A stretch of 64,000 nt of DNA from Microcella alkalica (GTDB lineage: Bacteria; Actinomycetota; Actinomycetes; Actinomycetales; Microbacteriaceae). Location: positions 1 through 64,000 of the forward strand of contig NZ_JABUKC010000003.1 in NCBI RefSeq assembly GCF_014595885.1. The letters run 5' to 3'. The notes under the pieces are model-generated. The model did no database searches, was not told the origin of the DNA, and saw nothing but the letters and a program-made list of their open reading frames with translations. Position 1 is the stretch's first letter, and each line of letters opens with the position of its first letter. The translations under genes were made by a program, and so were the position numbers. This document shows positions 1 through 9,157 of this stretch, piece after piece.

Positions 1-322
1 TGACATTCGATTTCAATCCAAAGGAATCTCAACCGGCCGACAAACGTCGACCGACGAGGATAATTTGGCATTGACTTAGTGCACGCTGTTGAGTTCTCAA
101 GGATCGGGCGCACCTGACCTCGCGCTTCGCAGCGCTCGCCACAGGGCCTTCCTTCCGGCCACCTGCGCCGGCGCTCCCGAGAGAGTCATCGTCGCGGAGG
201 TGATCCGCTTCCCGCTCCCCCGCGCATCGGAACGGCGAGCCGTTCTGGCTGAGGTGGAGGGGGTCTGTTTCCGCTTGGGGCCCGGGAGGCTTCTCGCTCT
301 CCCGCCCGCTTGGGGCAACGAG
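1..322 (-). promoter_or_regulatory. Leader of a ribosomal RNA operon (16S gene lies left of the window)
   Basis: Read on the minus strand, 81-102 contains TTGAGAACTCAACAGCGTGC, the boxA-type antitermination block found upstream of 16S rRNA in actinobacteria. It is followed toward the left edge by the AT-richer stretch TGCCAAATTATCCTCG (about 57-72) and by TTGAGATTCCTTTGGAT, the usual lead-in to 16S in Micrococcales. The mature 16S sequence is not reached. No coding region is credible here; open frames across it are shadows. Between about 105 and 320 I see only GC-rich leader sequence with no further recognisable site, and 357-433 holds nothing I can name. Confidence 0.85.
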
Positions 323-327
323 TAGAT

Positions 328-356
328 ACATTACGGGCGAGCAGGGCATCCGCCAA
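328..356 (-). promoter_or_regulatory. Candidate promoter of the rRNA operon
   Basis: On the minus strand a -35-like TTGGCG (351-356) and a -10-like TAATGT (328-333) are separated by exactly 17 bases. It lies about 225 bases upstream of the boxA block, a normal leader length, and just downstream of the ahcY terminator. Other, weaker promoters of the operon may exist. Confidence 0.5.
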
Positions 357-433
357 ATCGGAGTCGCCTCGGGCGTGTCGCGCCGCGTTCCCCCTCCAGG
401 GGGTTGCGCCGGCCGGCCCGCGTCGAGACGAGA

Positions 434-463
434 ACGGGCCCGGCGCGCTCGCACCGGGCCCGT
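434..463 (-). terminator. Terminator hairpin after ahcY
   Basis: Perfect 10-bp stem ACGGGCCCGG (434-443) pairing with CCGGGCCCGT (454-463) around a 10-base loop, 34 bases past the ahcY stop. There is no T-tract, which is usual in high-GC actinobacteria. It separates ahcY transcription from the rRNA promoter. Confidence 0.65.
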
Positions 464-496
464 ATCCGCCACCCGGGTCGTCGGGCGGGCAGCGTC

Positions 497-2002
<1,506 letters not shown>

Positions 2003-2079
2003 GCGGCCATTCTCGCAGGCCGCGGCGCGTGGGCGCTGGGCGCGAGCCGAGCGATGCGGCTGGCGTAGCGCGGAGCGCG

Positions 2080-3495
2080 CTACGCGCGGATCAGCGCGAG
2101 CACCTCGTCGCGGATCGCCGCCATGACCTCGGGCGTCTGCGCCTCGGCGTTGAGGCGCAGCAGCGGCTCGGTGTTCGAGGGGCGCACGTTGAACCAGAAC
2201 CAGCCGGCCTCGACGCTGCCCGTGAAGGTGAGGCCGTCGAGCTCGTCGGTCTCGGCGCGACCGGCGAAGGCCTCAACGATGCGCGTGTAGGCCGCGGGCA
2301 CATCCGACACCGTGGAGTTGATCTCGCCGCTCGCGGCGTACGGGGTGTAGCGCGCGGCGAGAGCCGAGAGCGGGCCGTCGAACGCGCCGAACTGCGACAG
2401 CAGGTGCATCGCCGCAAGCATCCCGTTATCGGCGCCCCAGAAGTCGCGGAAGTAGTAGTGCGCCGAGTGCTCGCCGCCGAAGATGGCGCCCGTCTCGCGC
2501 ATGCGGTCCTTGATGAGCGAGTGGCCGACGTGCGTGCGCACGGCGATGGCGCCCGCCGCCTCGATCGTCTCGGGCACGATGCGCGAGGTGATGAGGTTGT
2601 GGATGACGTGGATGTCGCCGGTCTCGCCGGCGGCGCGCACGCGCTCGATCTCGCGCTGCGCCACGATCGCGGCCACGGCGCTCGGCGTGACGGGCTGCCC
2701 GAGCTCGTCGACGACGAAGCAGCGGTCGGCGTCGCCGTCGAAGGCGAGCCCCAGGTCAGCGCCGTGCTCGACGACGGCGCGCTGCAGGTCGACGAGGTTC
2801 GCCGGCTCGAGCGGGTTGGCCTCGTGGTTCGGGAAGGTGCCGTCGAGCTCGAAGTAGAGCGGGATGACCTCGATGGGGAGCGCGGGCAGGCCGGCTGCGT
2901 TGCCGAGGACCGCTGGCACGGTCATCCCTCCCATGCCGTTGCCGGCGTCGACGACCACCCGCAGCGGGCGGATGGCCGAGAGGTCGACGAGCGAGCGCAG
3001 GTAGGCGGCGTAATCGGCGAGCACGTCGCGCTCGGTGTAGCCGCCCGGCTCCGCGACGGCCGGGATGGAACCGGCCTCGAGGTAGGCCTGCGCGCGGTCG
3101 CGGATGCCCGCGAGTCCGGTGGCGAGGCTGATGCCCTGCGCGCCCGCGCGCGAGAACTTGATGCCGTTGTAGGTCGCGGGGTTGTGGCTCGCCGTGAACA
3201 TCGCGGCGGGGGCGTCGAAGCGGCCGGAGGCGAAGTACGACTCGTCGGTCGAACACAGCCCGAGGTTGACGACGTGGGCGCCGCGCGCCTGGGCTCCCCG
3301 GGCGAAGGCGGCCACGAAGCGCGGCGAGGAGTCGCGCATGTCGTGCCCGACCATGACCTCGATGCCGGCCGCGCCGATCTCGTCGACGAAGCCCGCGCCG
3401 AGCGCCTCGACCACCTCGTCGGTGAGCTGGGAGCCGACGAGCCCCCGGACGTCGTAGGCCTTGATGAACGCGCTGAGATCGGGTGCGGAGGTCAC
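2080..3495 (-). CDS. manB: Phosphomannomutase / phosphoglucomutase
   Basis: An alpha-D-phosphohexomutase that interconverts mannose-6-phosphate and mannose-1-phosphate (possibly also glucose phosphates) through a phosphoserine, supplying GDP-mannose synthesis. The 471-residue product shows the active-site loop TASHNP (phosphoserine Ser103), the metal-binding loop DGDADR (253-258), the sugar loop GEHSAH (about 330) and the phosphate-binding RPSNTEP near the C terminus. The start is GTG at 3495. TACGGT lies exactly 6 bases upstream (3502-3507), so the start is supported by a leaderless promoter rather than a ribosome-binding site. Together with manA at 12.4 kb it completes the fructose-6-phosphate to mannose-1-phosphate route. 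It corresponds to Rv3257c in the M. tuberculosis gene order. Confidence 0.94.
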   Translation of the reverse strand: MTSAPDLSAFIKAYDVRGLVGSQLTDEVVEALGAGFVDEIGAAGIEVMVGHDMRDSSPRFVAAFARGAQARGAHVVNLGLCSTDESYFASGRFDAPAAMFTASHNPATYNGIKFSRAGAQGISLATGLAGIRDRAQAYLEAGSIPAVAEPGGYTERDVLADYAAYLRSLVDLSAIRPLRVVVDAGNGMGGMTVPAVLGNAAGLPALPIEVIPLYFELDGTFPNHEANPLEPANLVDLQRAVVEHGADLGLAFDGDADRCFVVDELGQPVTPSAVAAIVAQREIERVRAAGETGDIHVIHNLITSRIVPETIEAAGAIAVRTHVGHSLIKDRMRETGAIFGGEHSAHYYFRDFWGADNGMLAAMHLLSQFGAFDGPLSALAARYTPYAASGEINSTVSDVPAAYTRIVEAFAGRAETDELDGLTFTGSVEAGWFWFNVRPSNTEPLLRLNAEAQTPEVMAAIRDEVLALIRA

Positions 3496-3501
3496 GCCTC
3501 C

Positions 3502-3507
3502 ACCGTA
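3502..3507 (-). promoter_or_regulatory. Leaderless -10 box of manB
   Basis: TACGGT on the minus strand, 6 bases before the GTG of manB, matching the TANNNT pattern seen before other genes here. Confidence 0.45.
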
Positions 3508-3544
3508 CCGGCGCGGCCGGGCACCGCCGGGCCGTCAGTGCGGG

Positions 3545-3760
3545 TCAGCCGACCTCGCCGAGCGCCGAGTAGCGCACGACCTGCCAGCCCTGCGGCGCCG
3601 ACAGGCGCTCGGAGTGCCGCTCGCACAGGTCGTAGCTGTGCGGCTCGGGCCGGGCGCTGAGGGGCCCGAGCACGGCCATCGAGTCGGCGTAGACGTACGT
3701 CAGGGTCGCCACGGCGGCCTCGCCGCACGCGACCTTGCTGCACCCTCGAGAGCTCATCAT
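3545..3760 (-). CDS. DUF3499 family protein
   Basis: A small protein (71 residues from the ATG at 3760) of the actinobacterial DUF3499 family, function unknown. The family signature is clear: an N-terminal RGCSKVACGEAAVATLTYVY segment and a second cysteine/histidine pair in YDLCERHSERL. The CxxxxC...CxxH spacing suggests a small zinc-binding fold, which is inference. In-frame ATGs at 3757, 3760 and 3769 all fit; longer upstream frames would collide with the divergent gene at 3792 and are not family-like. It sits between manB and the divergent zincin exactly as Rv3258c sits between Rv3257c and Rv3259 in M. tuberculosis. Confidence 0.85.
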   Translation of the reverse strand: MMSSRGCSKVACGEAAVATLTYVYADSMAVLGPLSARPEPHSYDLCERHSERLSAPQGWQVVRYSALGEVG

Positions 3761-3779
3761 CCACAGCATAGGGCGGGCA

Positions 3780-3785
3780 TAGGCT
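3780..3785 (+). promoter_or_regulatory. Leaderless -10 box of the zincin gene
   Basis: TAGGCT 6 bases before the ATG at 3792; it fits TANNNT and supports that start codon. Confidence 0.5.
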
Positions 3786-3791
3786 TGGCCC

Positions 3792-4250
3792 ATGCCGTTC
3801 GCCTCGCGTCGCCCGCGCTCGTACGCGAGCCCGCCGGCGCTGCCGAGCGCTCGCTCGCGGGCCCGGCACGGTCGAGACGGCCGCTCCCCCGTGACCGGCC
3901 CCGACCTGCCGCTCGTGCACACGCGCCTCGACCAGTTCGAGGCGACCGTGCAGGCGACCGCCGACTACCTGCAGGATCTCTGGCCCGACGAGCTCGCCGA
4001 CCTGCGCATCGAGGTGCTGCCGATGCCCGATCAGCCGCCGAGCGTCAACGGCGTCGCCCGGTGGCGGGTGCTGCCGCAGCTGAAGCTCGTCGTGCTGTAC
4101 CGCATCCCCATCGAGCGCATGAGCCGCCTGCACAAGGAGGACGACTGGCACCGTCGGCTCATGGTCGAGTCATGCGTCTTCCGCGCCGTCGGCGAGCTCA
4201 TCGGCAAGGACCCGTGGGATCTCGCGCCCGACCGCTTCCGGCACTGGTAG
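3792..4250 (+). CDS. Metallopeptidase-family (zincin-like) protein, degenerate active site
   Basis: A 152-residue protein of the actinobacterial family equivalent to Rv3259, related to the zincin family PF06262. The N terminus (1-45) is basic and low-complexity. The conserved domain begins at HTRLDQFEATVQ and contains VLYRIPIER and the terminal PWDLAPDRFRHW. At the position where active zincins of this family carry HExxH, this protein reads VESCVFRAVGELIG (about 128-141), so the zinc ligands are absent and catalysis is unlikely. Loss of the motif is common among actinobacterial members. The order manB, DUF3499, zincin (opposite strand), whiB2 is conserved. Physiological role unknown. Confidence 0.8.
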   Translation: MPFASRRPRSYASPPALPSARSRARHGRDGRSPVTGPDLPLVHTRLDQFEATVQATADYLQDLWPDELADLRIEVLPMPDQPPSVNGVARWRVLPQLKLVVLYRIPIERMSRLHKEDDWHRRLMVESCVFRAVGELIGKDPWDLAPDRFRHW

Positions 4251-4256
4251 CGAGCC

Positions 4257-4277
4257 CGCGCGGCTCTGCGCCGCGCG
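4257..4277. terminator. Bidirectional terminator between convergent genes
   Basis: An 8-bp perfect stem CGCGCGGC/GCCGCGCG with a 5-base loop occupies the 27-bp gap between the stop of the zincin gene (4250) and the stop of the DUF5719 gene (4278). It could serve both strands. Confidence 0.6.
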
Positions 4278-5660
4278 CTACGGGTAGACGGTGATGGGGC
4301 GCGGGGCGGCGACCGGCGGCAGGATGCGCGAAGAGGCGAGCCCCGCATCCGTGCGATAGGTGACGCTCGCGTGCACCCCTCCGCTCACGGTGAGCACGGG
4401 CGCCGAGCCCCCCGGCACGGGCAGGCTCGTGCGCGAGCGGGCGGGCACCTCGACAGTCTGCCCGTCGATCGTGACGGTCGCGCCCTCGTCGGGGGCGACG
4501 AGGTGCAGGGTCGCGCCCGAGCCCGGTGCGATGGCGGCGAGGATGTCGCCGTCGGTCTCCGCGAGCGCGGGTGCCGCGCTGAACCAGGCGGTGTCGACGC
4601 CGTCGGCCGCGGCGACCGACGTGCGCGCCGCGGCCACGATCGGCGCGGTGGCGTCGACGATGATGCTGTACTCGCCGTCGGCGAGCTCGCTCAGGGCCAG
4701 GTCGACGACCGCACCCGCATCGATGCTCGCCGTCAATGCCGCCCCCTCGCCGCCCGCCTCGGGCAGGATGCTCACGGTGATCTCCGCGCCCTCGTCACCG
4801 GGCGCGAGCACCCGCAGCACGGGGGCGAAGTCGACTGCGCCGAAGCTCGCCGTGGCCTCGGCGAGCGCCTGCGCGTCGGCGATCGGGGCCGCCGGGATGA
4901 CGACGCGCTCGGCGGGCGCCGTCACGGGCGTGACGACGTCGAGACCCGCGGGCTCGAGGCCGACGATCGTCGACTGCTGCAGGGTCGCGGCGACGGCACC
5001 GCCGCGACTCGACACGCGCACGACGGGCGAGGCCTCGTCGGGTGCGATGCCGGCGAGCGGGATGAGGCGCTGCTCGCCCGGCTCGACGATGATGCCGTTC
5101 GTGCCGGGAGTCTCGCGCGCGCCGTCGGTGCCCCACACCGCGAGATCGACGGTCGCCGCGACGACCCCGGGGTTGCTGAGCACGACGGTGCTCGAGCGGC
5201 CCGTCGTCGTGCTGCCGCCGACGAGCCAGGCCGTCGGGGCGGGCGGCAGGCACTCGGCGACCGCGAGCCCGCCGAGCTCCGCCTCGTCGAGCGCCTGGCG
5301 CTCGGTCGCCGCGACGTCGTCGCTCGGGGCCTCCGCGGGCAGCTCGACCACGGCGGCGCCGCCGTCGACCGCGTCGCTCTCGACCAGGGCACCCTCGACG
5401 AGCCCCTCGCCGGCGACGCGCCGATCGGGCTCGCCCACCGCGATGAGCTCGGGGTTCTCGCCGCGCGACAGGCCCAGCACGGGTCCTCCGCAGACGAGCT
5501 GCTGCGCCGCCCGGACGGGCGTCACCTCGACGCCCTGCGGCGTCGCCACGACGACCGGGCCGGGCACGAGCAGGGCCGTCGCGAGGAGCGCGGCGGCGCC
5601 CGCCGCCCCCGCCAGGAGCAGACCCGTGCGGCGCCCGATGGCGCGGGAGCGGTCAGTCAT
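4278..5660 (-). CDS. DUF5719 family exported or membrane-anchored protein
   Basis: A 460-residue protein assigned to DUF5719, a family found in actinobacteria beside a large glycosyltransferase. The cytoplasmic N terminus MTDRSRAIGRRTG is followed by one alanine-rich hydrophobic segment (about 12-34) that acts as a signal anchor. The rest is an extracellular, beta-rich, alanine/valine/aspartate-rich region with short repeats of the type STTTGRSSTVVLSNPG, resembling adhesin-like beta domains. Its start overlaps the end of the upstream glycosyltransferase by 8 bases, so the two are co-translated and probably work together at the envelope. Enzymatic activity is not evident. Confidence 0.75.
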   Translation of the reverse strand: MTDRSRAIGRRTGLLLAGAAGAAALLATALLVPGPVVVATPQGVEVTPVRAAQQLVCGGPVLGLSRGENPELIAVGEPDRRVAGEGLVEGALVESDAVDGGAAVVELPAEAPSDDVAATERQALDEAELGGLAVAECLPPAPTAWLVGGSTTTGRSSTVVLSNPGVVAATVDLAVWGTDGARETPGTNGIIVEPGEQRLIPLAGIAPDEASPVVRVSSRGGAVAATLQQSTIVGLEPAGLDVVTPVTAPAERVVIPAAPIADAQALAEATASFGAVDFAPVLRVLAPGDEGAEITVSILPEAGGEGAALTASIDAGAVVDLALSELADGEYSIIVDATAPIVAAARTSVAAADGVDTAWFSAAPALAETDGDILAAIAPGSGATLHLVAPDEGATVTIDGQTVEVPARSRTSLPVPGGSAPVLTVSGGVHASVTYRTDAGLASSRILPPVAAPRPITVYP

Positions 5661-8547
5661 CGTCGTCCTCCGCGAACGTCGTCGCCGGGTCGTCGATCGT
5701 GCCGTGCTCGGCCCGCACCCGCCGGGGGCGGCGCCCCGTCGGCACCGCGAGCAGCAGCGTCAGGGCGAGGATGCCGAGCTGCGCCGCGAGGAACGGCCAC
5801 GCGGTCGCGGGGCGCGCCGCGATCGCGGCCGGGGTCTCGTCGTCGGCGACGACGCGCCACAGCAGGCCGGCATCCGTGTCGCCGACGGGCACGAGGAGCG
5901 GGTCGGCGTCGAGGGACGCCGTGATGGCGGCGCGGACAGCCGCGGGAGCCTCGGAGCCGGTCGTGCGCGACCGCTCGGCGAGCAGCACGAACCGCACGTC
6001 TGCCGACTCGAGCAGGGGGGCGGCGTCGGCGCCGCTCGGCACGGCGAGAGTGACGGCGAGGTCAGCGAGATCGGAGGCGGCCAGGTCGGGAGCGAGCTGG
6101 TCGGCGGTGGGTCCGCCGAGGCCCGCGCCGCCCGTGCTCGCCGGAACACCGAGGCCGGCGGTGCGCAGGACGGTGCGCTCGTCGATGAGCGCTGCCCCTG
6201 AGCCGCGTTCGAGGCGGGCGGCGATGCCCTCCTCGAGCGGCGTGAGCACGAGCGTGGCGATGCCCGGCTCGTCGGCCGCAGCGGCCGCGACGATCGCCGG
6301 GAGCCCGCGATCGGGAGCCGGCCGCACCGTCGCCGTGCCCAGCGGCAGCGCGGCGAGCGCCGGAGCGACGGCGAGCGCGGCCGCGACCACGACCGCGAGC
6401 GCCGGCACGACGGCTGCGCGGCGCAGGCCGTCGAGCGCGAGCCCGGCGGCGAGCGCGAGCCCGAGCCAGTAGAGGCCGAGCGCGGGAGCGGTGTCGAGGC
6501 GCACCGCGACGCCCTCCGCGGTGGCGACGGCGACGTTCGACACGAGCACCGCGGTCAGCAGTCCGCTGGCGGCGAGCACGAGGGGCACGATCGCGCGGCG
6601 GCCCTCGCGCAGCCCCAGGGAGGCCAGCACGAGCACGGCGAGCGGGGCGGCGAGCGCCGCGAGCACGACCGGGATGAGCGCGGGCGCGACGTCGGCCGGC
6701 AGCAGCGCCGCCACCGGCTCGATCACGCGCCCGAGGTCGGGCCAGCCGAGCACGATGCCGGTCGGGCTCGCCGGCGCCGGCTGCGCCGGGCGGCCGGGAT
6801 CGGCGAGCAGCCCGAGCGGGGTGCCCCGCAGCACCTGAGCGATCGCGAGGGGCGCGAGCAGGGCGACCGTCGGCACGGCGAGCGTCAGCAGTCGCACGGC
6901 GCGGCGCGGGCGGGCGAGCATCCACGCCGCCCAGGTGACGACGAGCGCCGGCAGCAGCGAGGGGGCGGATGCGACGGTCACCGCCGCGAGGAGCCCCGCG
7001 GCCGCGGTCGCGCTCCACGATCGCGGCGCGCGCGCGGCGGCGGCGACGAGCCACGGCGCCGCGAGCAGCGCGACGAGCGCCGGCAGCCGCGCGTCGACGA
7101 GCGACACGGCCAGCGCCGGCGAGAGGGCGTAGACGACGGCGACCGCCGCAGCTGGGCCACGCCGTTCGACGAGGCTCGCGGTCGCCCACCAGGCGCCGAG
7201 GCCCGCCAGCGCGGGGGCGGTGATCCAGAGGATCACGATCGCGAGCGAGGGCTGCCAGAACGTCAGCGACCCGAGGGCGGCCAGCACGAAGGCGAAGGGG
7301 TCGGGCGGGGCGGCGCTCGTGGCGAGCACGCCCTGCCAGAGCGTCGGGGCATCCGTGGCGAGGGGGCCGAGCGCACCACCCGCGAGCGCCGGTGCCGTGA
7401 CCAGGGGCGCCATGAGCGCCGCGCCGATCAGGCCGAGGCCCAGCACGACGAGCGCGCCGCCGGGGAAGAAGTCGGGGCGCGGCCGGGCGTCGGCCTCCCC
7501 CGCGCCGAGCTGCGCGTCGCGCGCGATGGCCCGGCGGCGGCGCACCTCATCGGGTCGCATGCGCAGCGCGTCGATCGCCGCCCACCCGACCGAGCGGCCC
7601 CGGGCGAGACGACGACGGGCGGCCGGGACGGCGGCGCCGGAGAACGCCACGGCGAGCGCCGCGACGAGCTCGCCCGGGGCGAGCGCCGGGCGCTTGCCGA
7701 GCAGGTGACCGAGCGCGCGCATCACTGCGAGCGGCACGAGGGCGAGCCAGTGCAGCGGCACGAGTGCCGCCGGTGCGTAGACGAGGCGGCGATGCAGCTG
7801 AGCGGTGCGGCGCCAGCGCGCGACGGTGCGCGGCGCCACCCCGGGGCGGTGCCACTGCGCGGTCGAACCGTGCACGAACACGCGCGCGAGCGGCACGCCG
7901 ACGACGCGGTGCCCGGCGAGCCGGGCGCGCACGCACAGGTCGAGCGCGGCGTCGACGGTCGGCAGTGCGGGGTCCGTCCCGCCGAGCGCCTCCCAGACGG
8001 CGCGGCGCACGAGCAGGCCCGCCTCACCCATCGCCAGCACGTCCTGCAGGCGGTCGTGCTGCGCCTGGTCGAGCTCGCGCTCGGCGATCGCGACCGTCGC
8101 GCCGGAGCGCGTCAGGGTCTCGCCGTACTCGGCGATGACGGTCGGTCGCGCGGCAACCATCTGCTTCGGGCCCGCGATCGCGACCGAGGGGGCGATCTCG
8201 ACGGCGCCCAGCAGACGCTCGAGCGCCCGGGAGTCGGGCGTCGCGTCGTCGCGCAGCAGCCACAGCCACTCCTCGACGCCGCCGTAGGGCGACTCCGTGA
8301 CCTCGTGCGGCGGCAGGGCCGCGACGGCGCGGGCCACGCCATCGCCGAAGGCGGTCGACGTGGGCGCGGTGACGGCGTGCGTCGGAGCGAGCTCCATGAG
8401 CGCGGCCGTCGTCGCGGCATCCCCCGCGGCGTCGACGACGACGAAGCGGTCGGGCCGACGGGACTGCTCGGCGAGGGCGCTCAGCGTCTGTCGCAGCGGC
8501 TCGCCCCCGCGACGGGCGACGAGCACCGCGGTCACTCGGGCTTGCAT
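5653..8547 (-). CDS. Large integral-membrane family 2 glycosyltransferase
   Basis: A 964-residue protein. Residues 1 to about 260 form a GT-A family 2 domain (VTAVLVARRGGEPLRQTL at the N terminus, the acidic LLRDDATPD motif near 115 and a conserved FVHGST tail). The remainder carries about a dozen hydrophobic segments and an extracytoplasmic portion toward the C terminus. Such proteins transfer sugars from nucleotide- or lipid-linked donors to an envelope glycan; donor and acceptor cannot be read from sequence. A longer open frame continues upstream into whiB2, but the ATG at 8547 has TAGGCT 7 bases before it and begins the domain, so that start is preferred. It overlaps the DUF5719 gene by 8 bases. 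Confidence 0.85.
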   Translation of the reverse strand: MQARVTAVLVARRGGEPLRQTLSALAEQSRRPDRFVVVDAAGDAATTAALMELAPTHAVTAPTSTAFGDGVARAVAALPPHEVTESPYGGVEEWLWLLRDDATPDSRALERLLGAVEIAPSVAIAGPKQMVAARPTVIAEYGETLTRSGATVAIAERELDQAQHDRLQDVLAMGEAGLLVRRAVWEALGGTDPALPTVDAALDLCVRARLAGHRVVGVPLARVFVHGSTAQWHRPGVAPRTVARWRRTAQLHRRLVYAPAALVPLHWLALVPLAVMRALGHLLGKRPALAPGELVAALAVAFSGAAVPAARRRLARGRSVGWAAIDALRMRPDEVRRRRAIARDAQLGAGEADARPRPDFFPGGALVVLGLGLIGAALMAPLVTAPALAGGALGPLATDAPTLWQGVLATSAAPPDPFAFVLAALGSLTFWQPSLAIVILWITAPALAGLGAWWATASLVERRGPAAAVAVVYALSPALAVSLVDARLPALVALLAAPWLVAAAARAPRSWSATAAAGLLAAVTVASAPSLLPALVVTWAAWMLARPRRAVRLLTLAVPTVALLAPLAIAQVLRGTPLGLLADPGRPAQPAPASPTGIVLGWPDLGRVIEPVAALLPADVAPALIPVVLAALAAPLAVLVLASLGLREGRRAIVPLVLAASGLLTAVLVSNVAVATAEGVAVRLDTAPALGLYWLGLALAAGLALDGLRRAAVVPALAVVVAAALAVAPALAALPLGTATVRPAPDRGLPAIVAAAAADEPGIATLVLTPLEEGIAARLERGSGAALIDERTVLRTAGLGVPASTGGAGLGGPTADQLAPDLAASDLADLAVTLAVPSGADAAPLLESADVRFVLLAERSRTTGSEAPAAVRAAITASLDADPLLVPVGDTDAGLLWRVVADDETPAAIAARPATAWPFLAAQLGILALTLLLAVPTGRRPRRVRAEHGTIDDPATTFAEDDDD

Positions 8548-8554
8548 CGGCCCG

Positions 8555-8560
8555 AGCCTA
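8555..8560 (-). promoter_or_regulatory. Leaderless -10 box of the large glycosyltransferase
   Basis: TAGGCT on the minus strand, 7 bases before the ATG at 8547. It lies between whiB2 and the glycosyltransferase and decides the start. Confidence 0.5.
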
Positions 8561-8614
8561 CGTGCCGCTCGGGCTCGGTTCGGCAGACACGCGCGGCGGC
8601 GGTCAGGCGGGGCG

Positions 8615-8932
8615 TCAGGCGCGGCGGCGGAGCTTGCGGCGCTCGCGCTCGGAGAGGCCGCCCCAGATGCCGAAGCGCTCGTCGTTCTTGAGCGCGTAGT
8701 CGAGGCACTCGCCGCGCACCTCGCACGAGGTGCAGATCTTCTTGGCGTCGCGCGTCGAGCCGCCCTTCTCGGGGAAGAACGCCTCGGGGTCGGTCTGCGC
8801 GCACAGCGCGTCGGCCTGCCAGGCGAGCGCGTCGTCATCCTCGACGAGTCGCGGCTTGCGCACCCCGGGAACGCCGAGGCGGACGGGGTCGACGAACCAG
8901 TTCTCGGGAACCGTGTTGCGGTACTCGCTCAT
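8615..8932 (-). CDS. whiB2: WhiB-family iron-sulfur transcriptional regulator (WhiB2/WhmD type)
   Basis: A 105-residue DNA-associated regulator that binds a 4Fe-4S cluster through four cysteines, Cys44, Cys67, Cys70 and Cys76 (spacing C-x22-CxxC-x5-C), followed by the GIWGG turn at 88-92 and a basic tail ERRKLRRRA. WhiB2-type proteins are required for septation or cell division in mycobacteria (WhmD) and streptomycetes (WhiB), acting with the primary sigma factor. The start is ATG at 8932 with GGAAGGAG about 9 bases upstream. It has its own strong promoter (8990-9018) with an embedded inverted repeat. Position next to manB/DUF3499/zincin matches Rv3260c. Confidence 0.95.
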   Translation of the reverse strand: MSEYRNTVPENWFVDPVRLGVPGVRKPRLVEDDDALAWQADALCAQTDPEAFFPEKGGSTRDAKKICTSCEVRGECLDYALKNDERFGIWGGLSERERRKLRRRA

Positions 8933-8988
8933 CCGTGACGCTCCTTCCCCCGGGTGGCTGCTCCCCTGCCTGCCGCCGGGATGCCCCT

Positions 8989-9006
8989 AATTACACTCGT
9001 GTGATT
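8989..9006. promoter_or_regulatory. Inverted repeat over the whiB2 -10 box (candidate operator)
   Basis: AATTACAC (8989-8996), 2-base centre, GTGTGATT (8999-9006): 7 of 8 positions are complementary. It covers the -10 and part of the spacer of the whiB2 promoter, so a bound protein would block RNA polymerase. The binding factor is unknown. Confidence 0.4.
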
Positions 9007-9018
9007 CCGCCGCGTCAA
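8990..9018 (-). promoter_or_regulatory. Promoter of whiB2
   Basis: Minus-strand TTGACG (9013-9018) and TGTAAT (8990-8995) with a 17-base spacer, the best sigma-70-like promoter seen in the window. It gives a leader of roughly 50 bases ending in a good ribosome-binding site. Confidence 0.7.
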
Positions 9019-9094
9019 GTCGCGAATCGTAAAAGGGTCGACCTCGGGTTCAGAGTTGCGACGCGCCGACGGAACGGTTACGGAGGCGGTGCGC

Positions 9095-9108
9095 TGGAAG
9101 CGCTTCCA
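9095..9108. promoter_or_regulatory. Perfect 14-bp palindrome TGGAAGCGCTTCCA
   Basis: A perfect palindrome with the central CG and half-site layout of LacI-family operators. It lies between the galE 3' hairpin and the whiB2 promoter, about 77 bases upstream of the whiB2 -35. No LacI-family gene is present in the window. Confidence 0.4.
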
Positions 9109-9121
9109 CCAGTCCCCGTTC

Positions 9122-9145
9122 GGGGGACAGCTGGTTCTGTCCCCC
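9122..9145 (-). terminator. Hairpin after galE
   Basis: A 9-bp perfect stem GGGGGACAG/CTGTCCCCC with a 6-base loop, 12 bases past the galE stop. An alternative stem using CCCC-GTTC-GGGG (9114-9125) overlaps it. There is no T-tract. Confidence 0.55.
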
Positions 9146-9157
9146 CTCGAGCGACCG

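Noticed and set aside
8548-8838. N-terminal extension of the large glycosyltransferase into whiB2
   Set aside because: The extension is low-complexity, overlaps whiB2 in another frame and lacks any family similarity; the ATG at 8547 has a well-placed -10 box.
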